Part shown: positions 1-5,852 of the stretch, one piece after another | How positions within the stretch are numbered: the first letter of the stretch is position 1 | Layout: each line of letters starts with the position of its first letter | Assembly (NCBI GenBank): GCA_964456185.1 | Contig: CAYVZZ010000103.1 | Coordinates: 1-8,036 of the forward strand | Source of the DNA: CAYVZZ01 sp964456185 | GTDB lineage: Bacteria > Pseudomonadota > Gammaproteobacteria > Pseudomonadales > Alcanivoracaceae | DNA: 8,036 bases | Direction: 5' to 3' | Made by a program: the position numbers and the translations under genes | The notes under the pieces: model-generated | The model's input: only the letters and a program-made list of their open reading frames with translations | Told to the model about the DNA's origin: nothing | Databases searched by the model: none

Positions 1-191
1 GCTACAACATGATGTTGTCTCAGCAACGCGCCCAGTCTGTGGCTAACGTGTTGATGAATTTCGGCGTAAAACGTGGCCGTATCTTCGTGCAAGGGTTTGG
101 TGAAGCCAACCCAATCGCTAGCAACGACACGGCAGCAGGCCGTGCACAAAACCGTCGTGTCGAATTGGCACTGACGCCCACTGGCGATTAA
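1..191 (+). CDS. OmpA-family C-terminal (peptidoglycan-binding) domain, 5'-truncated
   Basis: This is the 3' end of a gene that begins left of the window; the reading frame is already open at position 3 and stops at TAA 189-191. About 62 residues are visible. They carry the last part of an OmpA/MotB-type domain: the helix pattern LSQQRAQSV, a GVKRGRIFVQGFGE strand region, the P-I-A-S-N-D-T-A-A-G-R segment and the closing AQNRRVEL strand. In this family the Arg of LSxxRA helps hold the diaminopimelate of peptidoglycan, so the protein probably anchors an envelope component to the cell wall in the periplasm. The N-terminal part (barrel, lipoprotein or other) is not visible, so OmpA, Pal-like and YiaD-like proteins cannot be told apart. 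The internal ATG at 9 is not a plausible start because the domain is already under way there. Confidence 0.93.
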   Translation, partial: YNMMLSQQRAQSVANVLMNFGVKRGRIFVQGFGEANPIASNDTAAGRAQNRRVELALTPTGD

Positions 192-213
192 TCGAACAAT
201 TGCTTTTGGACGC

Positions 214-248
214 AAAACGGCCGCTTCATTGACTGAAGCGGCCGTTTT
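214..248 (+). terminator. Strong intrinsic terminator after the OmpA-like gene, probably bidirectional
   Basis: A perfect 15-bp inverted repeat (arms 214-228 and 234-248) surrounds a 5-nt loop. The left arm starts AAAA and the GC-rich core CGGCCGCTTCA is followed on the right by TTTT. It lies 22 nt after the OmpA-like stop codon. Because both ends of the stem are A/T runs, it could also stop transcription arriving on the minus strand from the thioesterase operon that ends at 325. Confidence 0.9.
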
Positions 249-324
249 CTATTGGGGCTGTTTAGTTAATGGATAGTCGTGGCCAGTGTGGTGAATCCAA
301 AAGCAAAATAAGCTGTTGGCTCGG

Positions 325-792
325 TTATGCAATGATAGTTGTATCCGCTTCTTCTGCCAGCAAAAAGTGGGCACGCGCCATGGCGATGGGCTCACGTCGT
401 GTTGTTTGCCAAGCCGATATGTGTACATTGGCCACGCGACGCCCTAATCGAGTCACTTGGCATTCCGAAAAGGTGTCGCGATAATGCCCCGCTCGCAGAT
501 AGTCGATAGAAAAATCGATAGTCTTCGGCACTTTAGGCTCACCCATGGCCAACATCAGAAAGATAAGAGCCGATTGTTCCATAAAGCCGGCAATCGCACC
601 GCCATGCAAGGCGGGCAGCGTGGGGTTGCCAATGTTGCTGTCATTTCTGGGCAATGCAAAGCTCACGTCTTCACCGCGCGCTTCGGCTTGGATGCCAAGG
701 AAATTGGCGTAGGGCACGCGCTCGACCAAAGCTTGGTATGGCAACTTGCCGGCACGACAGTCGGCAATGAGCTGGGCTAATGAATCACTCAT
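325..792 (-). CDS. PaaI-family hotdog thioesterase (second gene of the pair, Glu type)
   Basis: A 155-residue single-domain hotdog-fold protein, the usual size for PaaI/YdiI-type acyl-CoA thioesterases, which hydrolyse acyl-CoA to free acid and CoA in the cytoplasm. The signature is LHGGAIAGFMEQSA at residues 62-75: His63-Gly64-Gly65 starts the central helix, and Glu72 sits where the catalytic Asp or Glu of the family lies. The strand TIDFSIDYLRAG (91-102) and the closing ARAHFLL (139-145) also fit. The ATG at 792 is chosen over an in-frame TTG at 798 because AAGGA at 803-799 sits 6 nt before the ATG but directly abuts the TTG. That Shine-Dalgarno site lies inside the end of the upstream thioesterase gene, whose stop is 2 nt away, so the two are cotranscribed and probably translationally coupled. 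The substrate cannot be read from sequence. Confidence 0.9.
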   Translation of the reverse strand: MSDSLAQLIADCRAGKLPYQALVERVPYANFLGIQAEARGEDVSFALPRNDSNIGNPTLPALHGGAIAGFMEQSALIFLMLAMGEPKVPKTIDFSIDYLRAGHYRDTFSECQVTRLGRRVANVHISAWQTTRREPIAMARAHFLLAEEADTTIIA

Positions 793-794
793 AA

Positions 795-1247
795 TCAATC
801 CTTGTATTGTGTCGGCAGTTTCATGCGCATGTAGGTGGCGAGGCCGGTGGCAACAACTTTGTCTTCGTCATTTTCTTCGTAGACCGTCATGCGAACAAAC
901 ATGACTTGTTGACTCTGCCGATAGCATTCAGCATGGCAGAGTACCGCCTTGCCTTTTTCAGGGGCGCGCAGGTGATCAACCCGCATGTCGATGGTAGGCG
1001 TGATTTCAAACACGGGAAAGGTAGTGCAGGTGTTCGCCAAGCCGCCAGCCATATCCATGAAGGCAAATAGCGCGCCGCCATGAAAAGTGCCGGTCTCCGG
1101 GTTGCCTACCAAGTCTTCACGCCAAGGTAGTCGCACAGTCACGGCACGTTGAAAAGTGTCTTCCACGGTCATGCCGAGATTTACCGAATGTTTAACGGTG
1201 GCAAGAAAATGATCACAAGCGGTTTTGCGTGTTGTGGTGTTCGTCAT
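795..1247 (-). CDS. PaaI-family hotdog thioesterase (first gene of the pair, Asp type)
   Basis: A 150-residue hotdog-fold protein and the promoter-proximal member of the pair. The core motif FHGGALFAFMDMAGG occupies residues 55-69: His56-Gly57-Gly58 begin the helix, and Asp65 is in the position used as catalytic acid/base or nucleophile in PaaI-type thioesterases. It is followed by TIDMRVDHLRAP (86-97), the central strand motif of the family. There is no signal peptide, so it should act on acyl-CoA in the cytoplasm. The ATG start is supported by a strong GGAGG at 1260-1256, 8 nt upstream. The protein is clearly related to its downstream neighbour but diverged, with Asp against Glu at the active-site position, which suggests an old duplication and different substrates. 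The gene is transcribed away from the PHA-synthase-like gene. Confidence 0.91.
   Translation of the reverse strand: MTNTTTRKTACDHFLATVKHSVNLGMTVEDTFQRAVTVRLPWREDLVGNPETGTFHGGALFAFMDMAGGLANTCTTFPVFEITPTIDMRVDHLRAPEKGKAVLCHAECYRQSQQVMFVRMTVYEENDEDKVVATGLATYMRMKLPTQYKD
799..803 (-). promoter_or_regulatory. Ribosome binding site that sets the start of the second thioesterase
   Basis: On the minus strand AAGGA at 803-799 is followed after 6 nt by ATG at 792-790. It overlaps the last codons of the preceding gene, whose TGA stop is at 797-795. This excludes the in-frame TTG at 798 and suggests coupled translation. Confidence 0.7.
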
Positions 1248-1353
1248 GTAACGCCCCTCCCTATTGGCTCATAAGGGTAAGCACTCTGCATGGGCAATTG
1301 AAGGTAAAAAGTATAAAATTGATCCCAATTCGTATTATTTTCAGGCAAGCAGC
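1248..1353. promoter_or_regulatory. Divergent promoter region between thioesterase operon and PHA-synthase-like gene
   Basis: This 106-nt stretch separates two divergent transcription units and must hold promoters for both unless transcription comes from elsewhere. The AT-rich part contains TATAAA on + (1312-1317) and, overlapping it, TATACT on - (1315-1310). Both resemble sigma-70 -10 elements, but neither has a convincing -35 box at standard spacing. If both are real, the two polymerases would compete for the same DNA. The GGAGG Shine-Dalgarno of the minus-strand gene is at 1256-1260. No operator was recognised. Confidence 0.4.
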
Positions 1354-2526
1354 ATGCAATTTCGACAAAAAGCCCGCAGTGGATGGTCTGCGATCAGTAA
1401 TGTGGTGGAACGTCGCCGTCACCCACAGCACTTTATCCGCACCGACAAAACACCCTGGATTGAGCTTTTTCGTGATGACATCATGTCGGTACGCCATTAC
1501 AGCCTACCACCGACCCAGTCGATTACGGTAGAGGGCAAAGAAATCGCCGTTACGCCGACCAAGCATGCGATTCCGCTGATTTTAATCCCGGCGCTGGGCA
1601 TTCATTCTTGGACATTTGACATCATGCCAACACGGAGCATGGTGAAATACCTCATGGCTCGTGGCTACAAGGTGTATTTAGTGGATTGGGGTTCACCATC
1701 GGCTGCCAATCGCGAGCTAAACTTGTCCACCTATGTTAATCGTTGGTTGCCGAAGGCTGTAGACGTAGTAAAACAACACGCGGACACACAACAAGTGAAT
1801 TTGCTGGGCTATTGCATGGGCGGCCTGTTGGCGTTGATGTATCTTGGTGCGCATCCTGATGCGCCGGTTAAATCGCTCGCCACCATTGCCAGCCCGGTTA
1901 ACTTTCATCGCGGCGGCCAGTTGGGTCGTATTGCCTCGGTAATCAGTCGCCCTGCCCTCAAGCTGAATGAATGGTTTCGCATCAGTTTGGATCCATTCGA
2001 CACACGGCTTTTCCATATCCCGGGGAAATTGGTGTCGGTTGGCTTTAAGCTGACCAATCCGCCAGGCGTGGTGAAATCGTATTTGGATCTGGTGCGCCAT
2101 ATTGGTGATCGTGAATACGTCACCAATCACATGACCATGGGGCAATGGTTTAACGACATGGTCGATTACCCCGGCGCAACGGTGCGTGAAGTGATTGCTA
2201 AAATGCTAATCAGCAACAATATGGTTGAAGGCGGTATCCGCATTGGTAATAAACGTGCGCGTTTTGACAACATTCATCAAGATTTGCTGGCGCTGGCAGG
2301 CAAAACAGACAACATTTGCACTTTAGCGGCCGCCAAGGACGCCCTCAAGCTGGTTGCCAGCAAAGACAAGCGCTTTGAAGTCGTACCCGGCGGCCACGCC
2401 GGTGTTTTTGCCGGCAGCAAAGCGCCAAGCACAACCTGGCGCATTATTGCCGACTGGCTTGAAGTGCGTTCGGATGAAACACAACAGCCAATAGAAGAAA
2501 GCGCCAAGCAGGTCGCCGGCGCTTAA
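1354..2526 (+). CDS. Class III PHA synthase (PhaC)-like alpha/beta hydrolase with Cys nucleophile
   Basis: A 390-residue alpha/beta-hydrolase-fold protein. The nucleophile elbow is GYCMGG (residues 152-157) with Cys154 in place of the Ser of ordinary lipases, the mark of polyhydroxyalkanoate synthases. The rest of the triad can be placed at Asp319 (AGKTDN) and His348 (PGGHAGVF). This is close to the Cys149-Asp302-His331 known for Allochromatium vinosum PhaC, with the same 29-residue Asp-His spacing. The surrounding text (YLVDWG at 108-113, LMYLGAHPD, PGGH-G and GSKA) also resembles class III PhaC, and the length is near that family's ~355 rather than the ~590 of class I. The expected reaction is polymerisation of (R)-3-hydroxyacyl-CoA. 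The partner PhaE, needed by true class III enzymes, is not in the window, so a related acyltransferase or hydrolase is possible. ATG 1354 is chosen; an upstream in-frame TTG at 1264 lacks a ribosome site, although the AGG before 1354 is also weak. Confidence 0.78.
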   Translation: MQFRQKARSGWSAISNVVERRRHPQHFIRTDKTPWIELFRDDIMSVRHYSLPPTQSITVEGKEIAVTPTKHAIPLILIPALGIHSWTFDIMPTRSMVKYLMARGYKVYLVDWGSPSAANRELNLSTYVNRWLPKAVDVVKQHADTQQVNLLGYCMGGLLALMYLGAHPDAPVKSLATIASPVNFHRGGQLGRIASVISRPALKLNEWFRISLDPFDTRLFHIPGKLVSVGFKLTNPPGVVKSYLDLVRHIGDREYVTNHMTMGQWFNDMVDYPGATVREVIAKMLISNNMVEGGIRIGNKRARFDNIHQDLLALAGKTDNICTLAAAKDALKLVASKDKRFEVVPGGHAGVFAGSKAPSTTWRIIADWLEVRSDETQQPIEESAKQVAGA

Positions 2527-2540
2527 TCTTTTTCAGAGGA

Positions 2541-3317
2541 TTAGGCGAGCGCTGCGTGGAGCTCGTGAAACTGAGCCGTCAGCTTATGCTTGGGGGCCAG
2601 TTTGACGAGCGGCGTCGCCTTATCATGCGATTCACGCATAATCACACTGCTGGCAAGATACGTATCCAGCAGTGGCAGCCCTTCTTTCTTGAGCTCTTCG
2701 ATCAATTGGCGTGGCAGCTTAGCGCGTGCCTGAAATTGATTGACAATAATGCCTTCAACTTCGAGCGCTTCGTTATGATCTTCAATGGTTTCCTGAATGT
2801 TACCCAGCAGCGTATAGAGCGCTTGGCGCGAAAAAGCATCGCAATCGAACGGAATCAAGCAGCGATCACAAGCAATTAACGCCGATAGTGTGTAAAAGTT
2901 GAATGCCGGCGGAGTGTCCACATAAATCACGTCAAATTCGCGCTCTAACGCCTTGAGCATGCCACGCAACTTGTAGATTTTATGCTTGCTTTCAAGCAAG
3001 TGCTCGATATCACCCAATTCGGTACTAGCGGGCACGATGGACAAGTTGTCGAAACGCGTATCATGGACAAATTTACGCGGGTCTTTCGCCTTAAGTGAGA
3101 AACTGAGCGTTTGGTTAAAAAAGGTGCCAATATCAGGTGATACACGACCACCATCTGCAAACGCCTCCATTCCCAACACGTATTGGCTGGCATTACACTG
3201 CGGATCAAGATCCACAATGAGTGTTTTTTTGCCTTGGGCTGCACTAATGGCCGCCAAGTTAACCGTAATGCTAGACTTGCCAACACCACCCTTTTGATTG
3301 AAAACCACACGCCGCAT
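2541..3317 (-). CDS. ParA-family P-loop ATPase, orphan (no ParB nearby)
   Basis: A 258-residue ATPase of the ParA/MinD superfamily, of typical length for chromosomal or orphan ParA without an N-terminal DNA-binding extension. The deviant Walker A motif is KGGVGKSS (residues 9-16) with the signature Lys9 and the P-loop Lys14. The switch region DLDPQCNAS follows at 36-44 with catalytic-type Asp38, and Walker B is VIYVD (130-134) followed by TPP. Such ATPases form ATP-bound dimers on DNA and move or space plasmids, chromosomes or protein cargoes, with a partner that triggers hydrolysis. No ParB, parS-like repeat or cargo adaptor is visible beside it; the nearest genes are the convergent PHA-synthase-like gene (14 nt away) and a divergent kinase. 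ATG 3317 is preferred over GTG 3326 because AAGGAG at 3331-3326 lies 8 nt before it and overlaps the GTG. Confidence 0.92.
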   Translation of the reverse strand: MRRVVFNQKGGVGKSSITVNLAAISAAQGKKTLIVDLDPQCNASQYVLGMEAFADGGRVSPDIGTFFNQTLSFSLKAKDPRKFVHDTRFDNLSIVPASTELGDIEHLLESKHKIYKLRGMLKALEREFDVIYVDTPPAFNFYTLSALIACDRCLIPFDCDAFSRQALYTLLGNIQETIEDHNEALEVEGIIVNQFQARAKLPRQLIEELKKEGLPLLDTYLASSVIMRESHDKATPLVKLAPKHKLTAQFHELHAALA

Positions 3318-3433
3318 GGCATTCACTCCTTGTTATTCTTTCATTAGACAACGCATCATACACAGACTAGCGGTGTGAAGCAGCCACCAGAATTCGATAG
3401 AATGGCAATTTACTTGGGATAAGTGGGCAATAA
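3318..3433. promoter_or_regulatory. Divergent promoter region between parA-like and ABC1-kinase genes
   Basis: A 116-nt intergenic stretch between two outward-facing genes. For the plus-strand kinase, TAGAAT at 3398-3403 is a 5-of-6 match to a -10 element, with a weak GTGAAG at 3375-3380 (17-nt spacer). For the minus-strand ATPase, TATGAT at 3360-3355 is a 5-of-6 -10 match without a good -35 box. The ATPase ribosome site AAGGAG is at 3331-3326. No clear operator or parS-like palindrome is present. Confidence 0.4.
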
Positions 3434-4840
3434 ATGGCCAAAAAGACCGTAAAGCGAGTGAAAACTGGTGCCTTTGAGCGGCGTTTTAGTATGGCACGTG
3501 TCGGTTTTCTAGCCAGTGCCCGTTACGCGACCCTATCAGCTGGCACCTTATTTACCAGCAAGGACAAGCGCAAAGAGCGACGCCAAGAAATATTGTCTCA
3601 GCAAGCCCAGTGGCTTGTCTCCGAACTGGGCGAGTTAAAAGGCTCTATTGTCAAAATTGGCCAAATGATGGCCTTGTTTGGTGAGCACTTTTTACCAAAA
3701 GAAGTTACAGCCGCCCTTCACACCTTAGAAAACAACACCACCGCTTTAGATTGGCCTGCCATTGAAGTCCAGCTCAAAGACCAGCTGGGCGAAGCACGTT
3801 TAGCCGAATTGGATATTAATCGTGAGCCACTGGGTGCAGCGTCTTTAGGCCAGGTTCACACCGCCGTGCGTAAGGCCGACGGCAAGGTGTTGTGTCTCAA
3901 AATTCAATATCCCGGCGTGGCTAATGCCATCGACTCTGATCTAAATGCCATCGTCTCACTGCTCAAAATGACGCGTTTGGTGCCTATTACACGCGAGTTT
4001 AATAACTGGCTGGATGAAGTACGCGTCATGCTGGGTCGCGAAGTGGATTATGCGCTTGAACTGCGTACTACCCAGTTGTTCCATGACCTGCTAAAAGATG
4101 ACCAGCGTTTCGTTGTGCCTGAGACTTTTCCCGAGTACTCCACGGACGTCGTGCTTTGCACCTCCTTTGAAAAAGGTGAAGGCATCAATGATGTCGATTT
4201 CACCCAGTTATCCCAAACTCGCCGCAATCGTTTGGGACGCGCCATTATGGAGCTGGCATGCAGTGAGATTTTCCTTTGGGAAAAAATGCAGACTGACCCG
4301 AATTTTGGCAACTACCTATTAAGACTCAATGACGAGGGTGACGACCAGCTGGTGCTGCTGGATTTCGGTGCCATTCGCTATTTTGAAAAGCCTATCATTG
4401 CTGCGGGCCGCGAGATGATTCGAGGGGCTTGGCATCATGACAGTAAGCGACTTTTAACTGCCCTGCACACGCTTGGCTTTCTCGACAATGCACCAAAAGC
4501 GACTCAAGAAGCCTTCGCTCATATGTGTTTTGTCGCGATTGAAGTGCTGCAAGACCCAGACCGCTACCCACCTCCCGCCGACGTGCTTAACGCCCAAGGG
4601 GAATACATTTGGGGCAATAGCAATTTGCCCGAGCGCGTTATGGCCATTGCTGGTCGCAATAGTTTATCGGTGTATTTTGATGTGCCGCCAAAGGAATTTA
4701 TTTTTCTATTCCGTAAACTGCTGGGGGCTTATACCTTTTTGCACGTCATGAACGCAGAAATTCGTGGCGACAGTCTGATTCGTCCATTTCTGCCTAAAAA
4801 TGAGGCCGACGACCAAGCGCTAATTGCTTCGCTGAAATAA
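3434..4840 (+). CDS. ABC1/ADCK (COQ8-like) atypical kinase family protein
   Basis: A 468-residue member of the ABC1/UbiB/COQ8 atypical protein-kinase-like family, which supports ubiquinone biosynthesis or isoprenoid-lipid handling through ATPase activity. The family motifs appear in order: KxGQ as KIGQ (74-77), the alanine-rich loop GAASLGQVH (134-142) that replaces the glycine loop, the ATP lysine in CLKIQYPG (Lys156), EVDYALE (203-209), the catalytic-loop motif QTDPNFGN (286-293) and metal-binding DFG (310-312). The Q-T-D-P-N form and the KIQYPGV segment look more like eukaryotic COQ8/ADCK3 than E. coli UbiB. It is also shorter than UbiB (about 546) and shows no C-terminal transmembrane helices, ending in a charged tail. 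It stands apart from any ubi gene here, so it is probably a paralogue rather than UbiB itself. The start ATG has only a weak upstream GTGGG. A shared hairpin terminator follows the stop. Confidence 0.9.
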   Translation: MAKKTVKRVKTGAFERRFSMARVGFLASARYATLSAGTLFTSKDKRKERRQEILSQQAQWLVSELGELKGSIVKIGQMMALFGEHFLPKEVTAALHTLENNTTALDWPAIEVQLKDQLGEARLAELDINREPLGAASLGQVHTAVRKADGKVLCLKIQYPGVANAIDSDLNAIVSLLKMTRLVPITREFNNWLDEVRVMLGREVDYALELRTTQLFHDLLKDDQRFVVPETFPEYSTDVVLCTSFEKGEGINDVDFTQLSQTRRNRLGRAIMELACSEIFLWEKMQTDPNFGNYLLRLNDEGDDQLVLLDFGAIRYFEKPIIAAGREMIRGAWHHDSKRLLTALHTLGFLDNAPKATQEAFAHMCFVAIEVLQDPDRYPPPADVLNAQGEYIWGNSNLPERVMAIAGRNSLSVYFDVPPKEFIFLFRKLLGAYTFLHVMNAEIRGDSLIRPFLPKNEADDQALIASLK

Positions 4841-4872
4841 AAAAAGCCCCAACCCGTTAAGGTTGGAGCTTT
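4839..4872. terminator. Hairpin terminator shared by two convergent genes
   Basis: The arms 4843-4854 and 4861-4872 pair over 12 positions with one C/A mismatch, around a 6-nt loop (CGTTAA). Read on the minus strand the hairpin is followed by seven T residues (4845-4839), a classic intrinsic terminator for the DUF481 gene that ends at 4896. On the plus strand the tail is only TTTATATT, so it serves the kinase gene less well but probably still works. It begins right at the kinase stop codon. Confidence 0.85.
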
Positions 4873-4895
4873 ATATTGAGGCCAGAATCGCGCCT

Positions 4896-5660
4896 TTATT
4901 TAAACTTGTAAGTCAGTGAGATAGTGACTTGGCTATCGGTATTTTCCGTGTCGTATGGAACATCGGAGTTACGAGTTAGCAAGTGGGCAACACTCAATGC
5001 CAAGTGTGAATTAAGCATGGTGGTAATGCCCGTTTCAGCGCGAATAGAGGTGTTGTCACTACCTGCGTCGGCCTGAAAATCCTCAGTAAACTCAGTGCTT
5101 TCAGTGATCTGCCACGCATATTTCACGCCAAGATGCACAATAGCATCTTCTTCTTTGTCACTTGGATTAACGGGGTCATTATCTTCGCGTTGGCGTACGC
5201 TGTATCCCGGACCGATTTCAACACTCAATTGTTGAGTGTCCGTATCAAAGATTTTACGACCATATCCAATGGAGTCGGTAATCTGATATTGGTAACCCGA
5301 GAAGTTATCGTTCAGCCAAGTAGTCAAATGATAAAGGTAGTCCGCATCAGTGAGCTTACGCTCTTCACGTAACTCGGCGTAATATTTCTCGGATGTACGC
5401 TCCATTTCACCGGTGGTGTCATCCTCACTTACCGTGCTGCCGCCCTCACCTTTTAGCGCAACGCGCCATTTAGTCCAGTTGTAGGCCACATTGCCCTTAG
5501 CATAAACTGCACGCGAATTGCTGTTACCGTTTTTAATAATATAAGACAGTGACGCGGCACCCTCCCATGGGCTCTTCGGTTGTTCGGCGTCAGCAGCGAA
5601 TACGGGGGCAGTCATGCTCAACAGTGCTGTGGCCAGCAAGGTTTTCTTTAATACCGTCAT
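4896..5660 (-). CDS. DUF481 family outer-membrane protein (YdiY-like)
   Basis: A 254-residue exported protein. The N-terminus has two lysines (5-6), a hydrophobic stretch LLATALLSM and a signal-peptidase I type site after VFA (residues 20-22), leaving a mature protein of about 232 residues. Just after it comes the DUF481 opening pattern, W32-x-G followed by NGNSNS at 44-49. Alternating polar/hydrophobic strands rich in Tyr, Thr, Asp and Glu then continue to a C-terminal strand ending YKFK, consistent with a small outer-membrane beta-barrel. E. coli YdiY of this family is described as a putative salt-induced outer-membrane protein; its molecular function is not established. The terminal residue is Lys rather than the usual aromatic residue of barrel proteins, with Phe one position earlier. 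The start ATG has only a weak GAG-type ribosome site. The gene is divergent from metH and closes with a good terminator at 4839-4872. Confidence 0.85.
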   Translation of the reverse strand: MTVLKKTLLATALLSMTAPVFAADAEQPKSPWEGAASLSYIIKNGNSNSRAVYAKGNVAYNWTKWRVALKGEGGSTVSEDDTTGEMERTSEKYYAELREERKLTDADYLYHLTTWLNDNFSGYQYQITDSIGYGRKIFDTDTQQLSVEIGPGYSVRQREDNDPVNPSDKEEDAIVHLGVKYAWQITESTEFTEDFQADAGSDNTSIRAETGITTMLNSHLALSVAHLLTRNSDVPYDTENTDSQVTISLTYKFK

Positions 5661-5763
5661 ATTTGTCTCATACCTGTTACGTCAGTTTAAGCGGATGCAT
5701 CGTTGTGAGTTGACGATGGTGATTTCGCGGCTGATTGTAGCGATCGGCCTGTTTTAATACCAG

Positions 5764-5791
5764 TTGACACATCACAATTGCAGTTTAATTT
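5764..5791 (+). promoter_or_regulatory. Possible second, upstream metH promoter
   Basis: A perfect -35 hexamer TTGACA at 5764-5769 is followed after 16 nt by TAATTT at 5786-5791, a poor -10 match. It may be a weaker or activator-dependent promoter, or chance. Confidence 0.3.
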
Positions 5792-5819
5792 GGGGGCAAC
5801 GGCCTACAGCGACTATAAT
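5790..5819 (+). promoter_or_regulatory. Candidate sigma-70 promoter of metH
   Basis: A perfect -10 hexamer TATAAT lies at 5814-5819, with a half-matching -35 TTGGGG at 5790-5795 (18-nt spacer). Transcription would start near 5826, giving a leader of roughly 25-30 nt with just enough room for the ribosome site. That leaves no space for a riboswitch if this is the main start. Confidence 0.6.
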
Positions 5820-5840
5820 AACGCCCTTTTCATCATGACT

Positions 5841-5845
5841 TGAGG
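5841..5845 (+). promoter_or_regulatory. Ribosome binding site that sets the metH GTG start
   Basis: TGAGG at 5841-5845 is followed after 7 nt by GTG at 5853. The next in-frame ATG (codon 22) falls inside the conserved ILDGAMGT motif, so GTG is the real start. Confidence 0.75.
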
Positions 5846-5852
5846 CCATTCC

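Noticed and set aside
269..484. 71-codon plus-strand frame after the OmpA-like terminator.
   Set aside because: Mostly antisense to the second thioesterase; no ribosome site or recognisable domain. The 76 nt between the terminator and that gene hold nothing I can identify.
457..780. 107-codon plus-strand reading frame opposite the second thioesterase.
   Set aside because: Antisense shadow of a clear hotdog thioesterase, with no domain of its own.
1264..1353. N-terminal extension of the PHA-synthase-like protein from a TTG start (30 extra residues).
   Set aside because: No ribosome site before the TTG, it would use up nearly all the divergent promoter region, and the ATG at 1354 gives triad positions closer to known class III PhaC. 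It is not fully excluded.
1717..2145. 142-codon minus-strand reading frame opposite the PHA-synthase-like gene.
   Set aside because: Lies wholly antisense to a gene with conserved catalytic motifs; its composition shows no recognisable domain and it has no visible ribosome site.
3318..3433. Possible parS-like or ParA operator palindrome upstream of the ParA gene.
   Set aside because: Only short imperfect inverted matches (such as ATTC/GAAT near 3393-3403) are visible; not enough to call a site.
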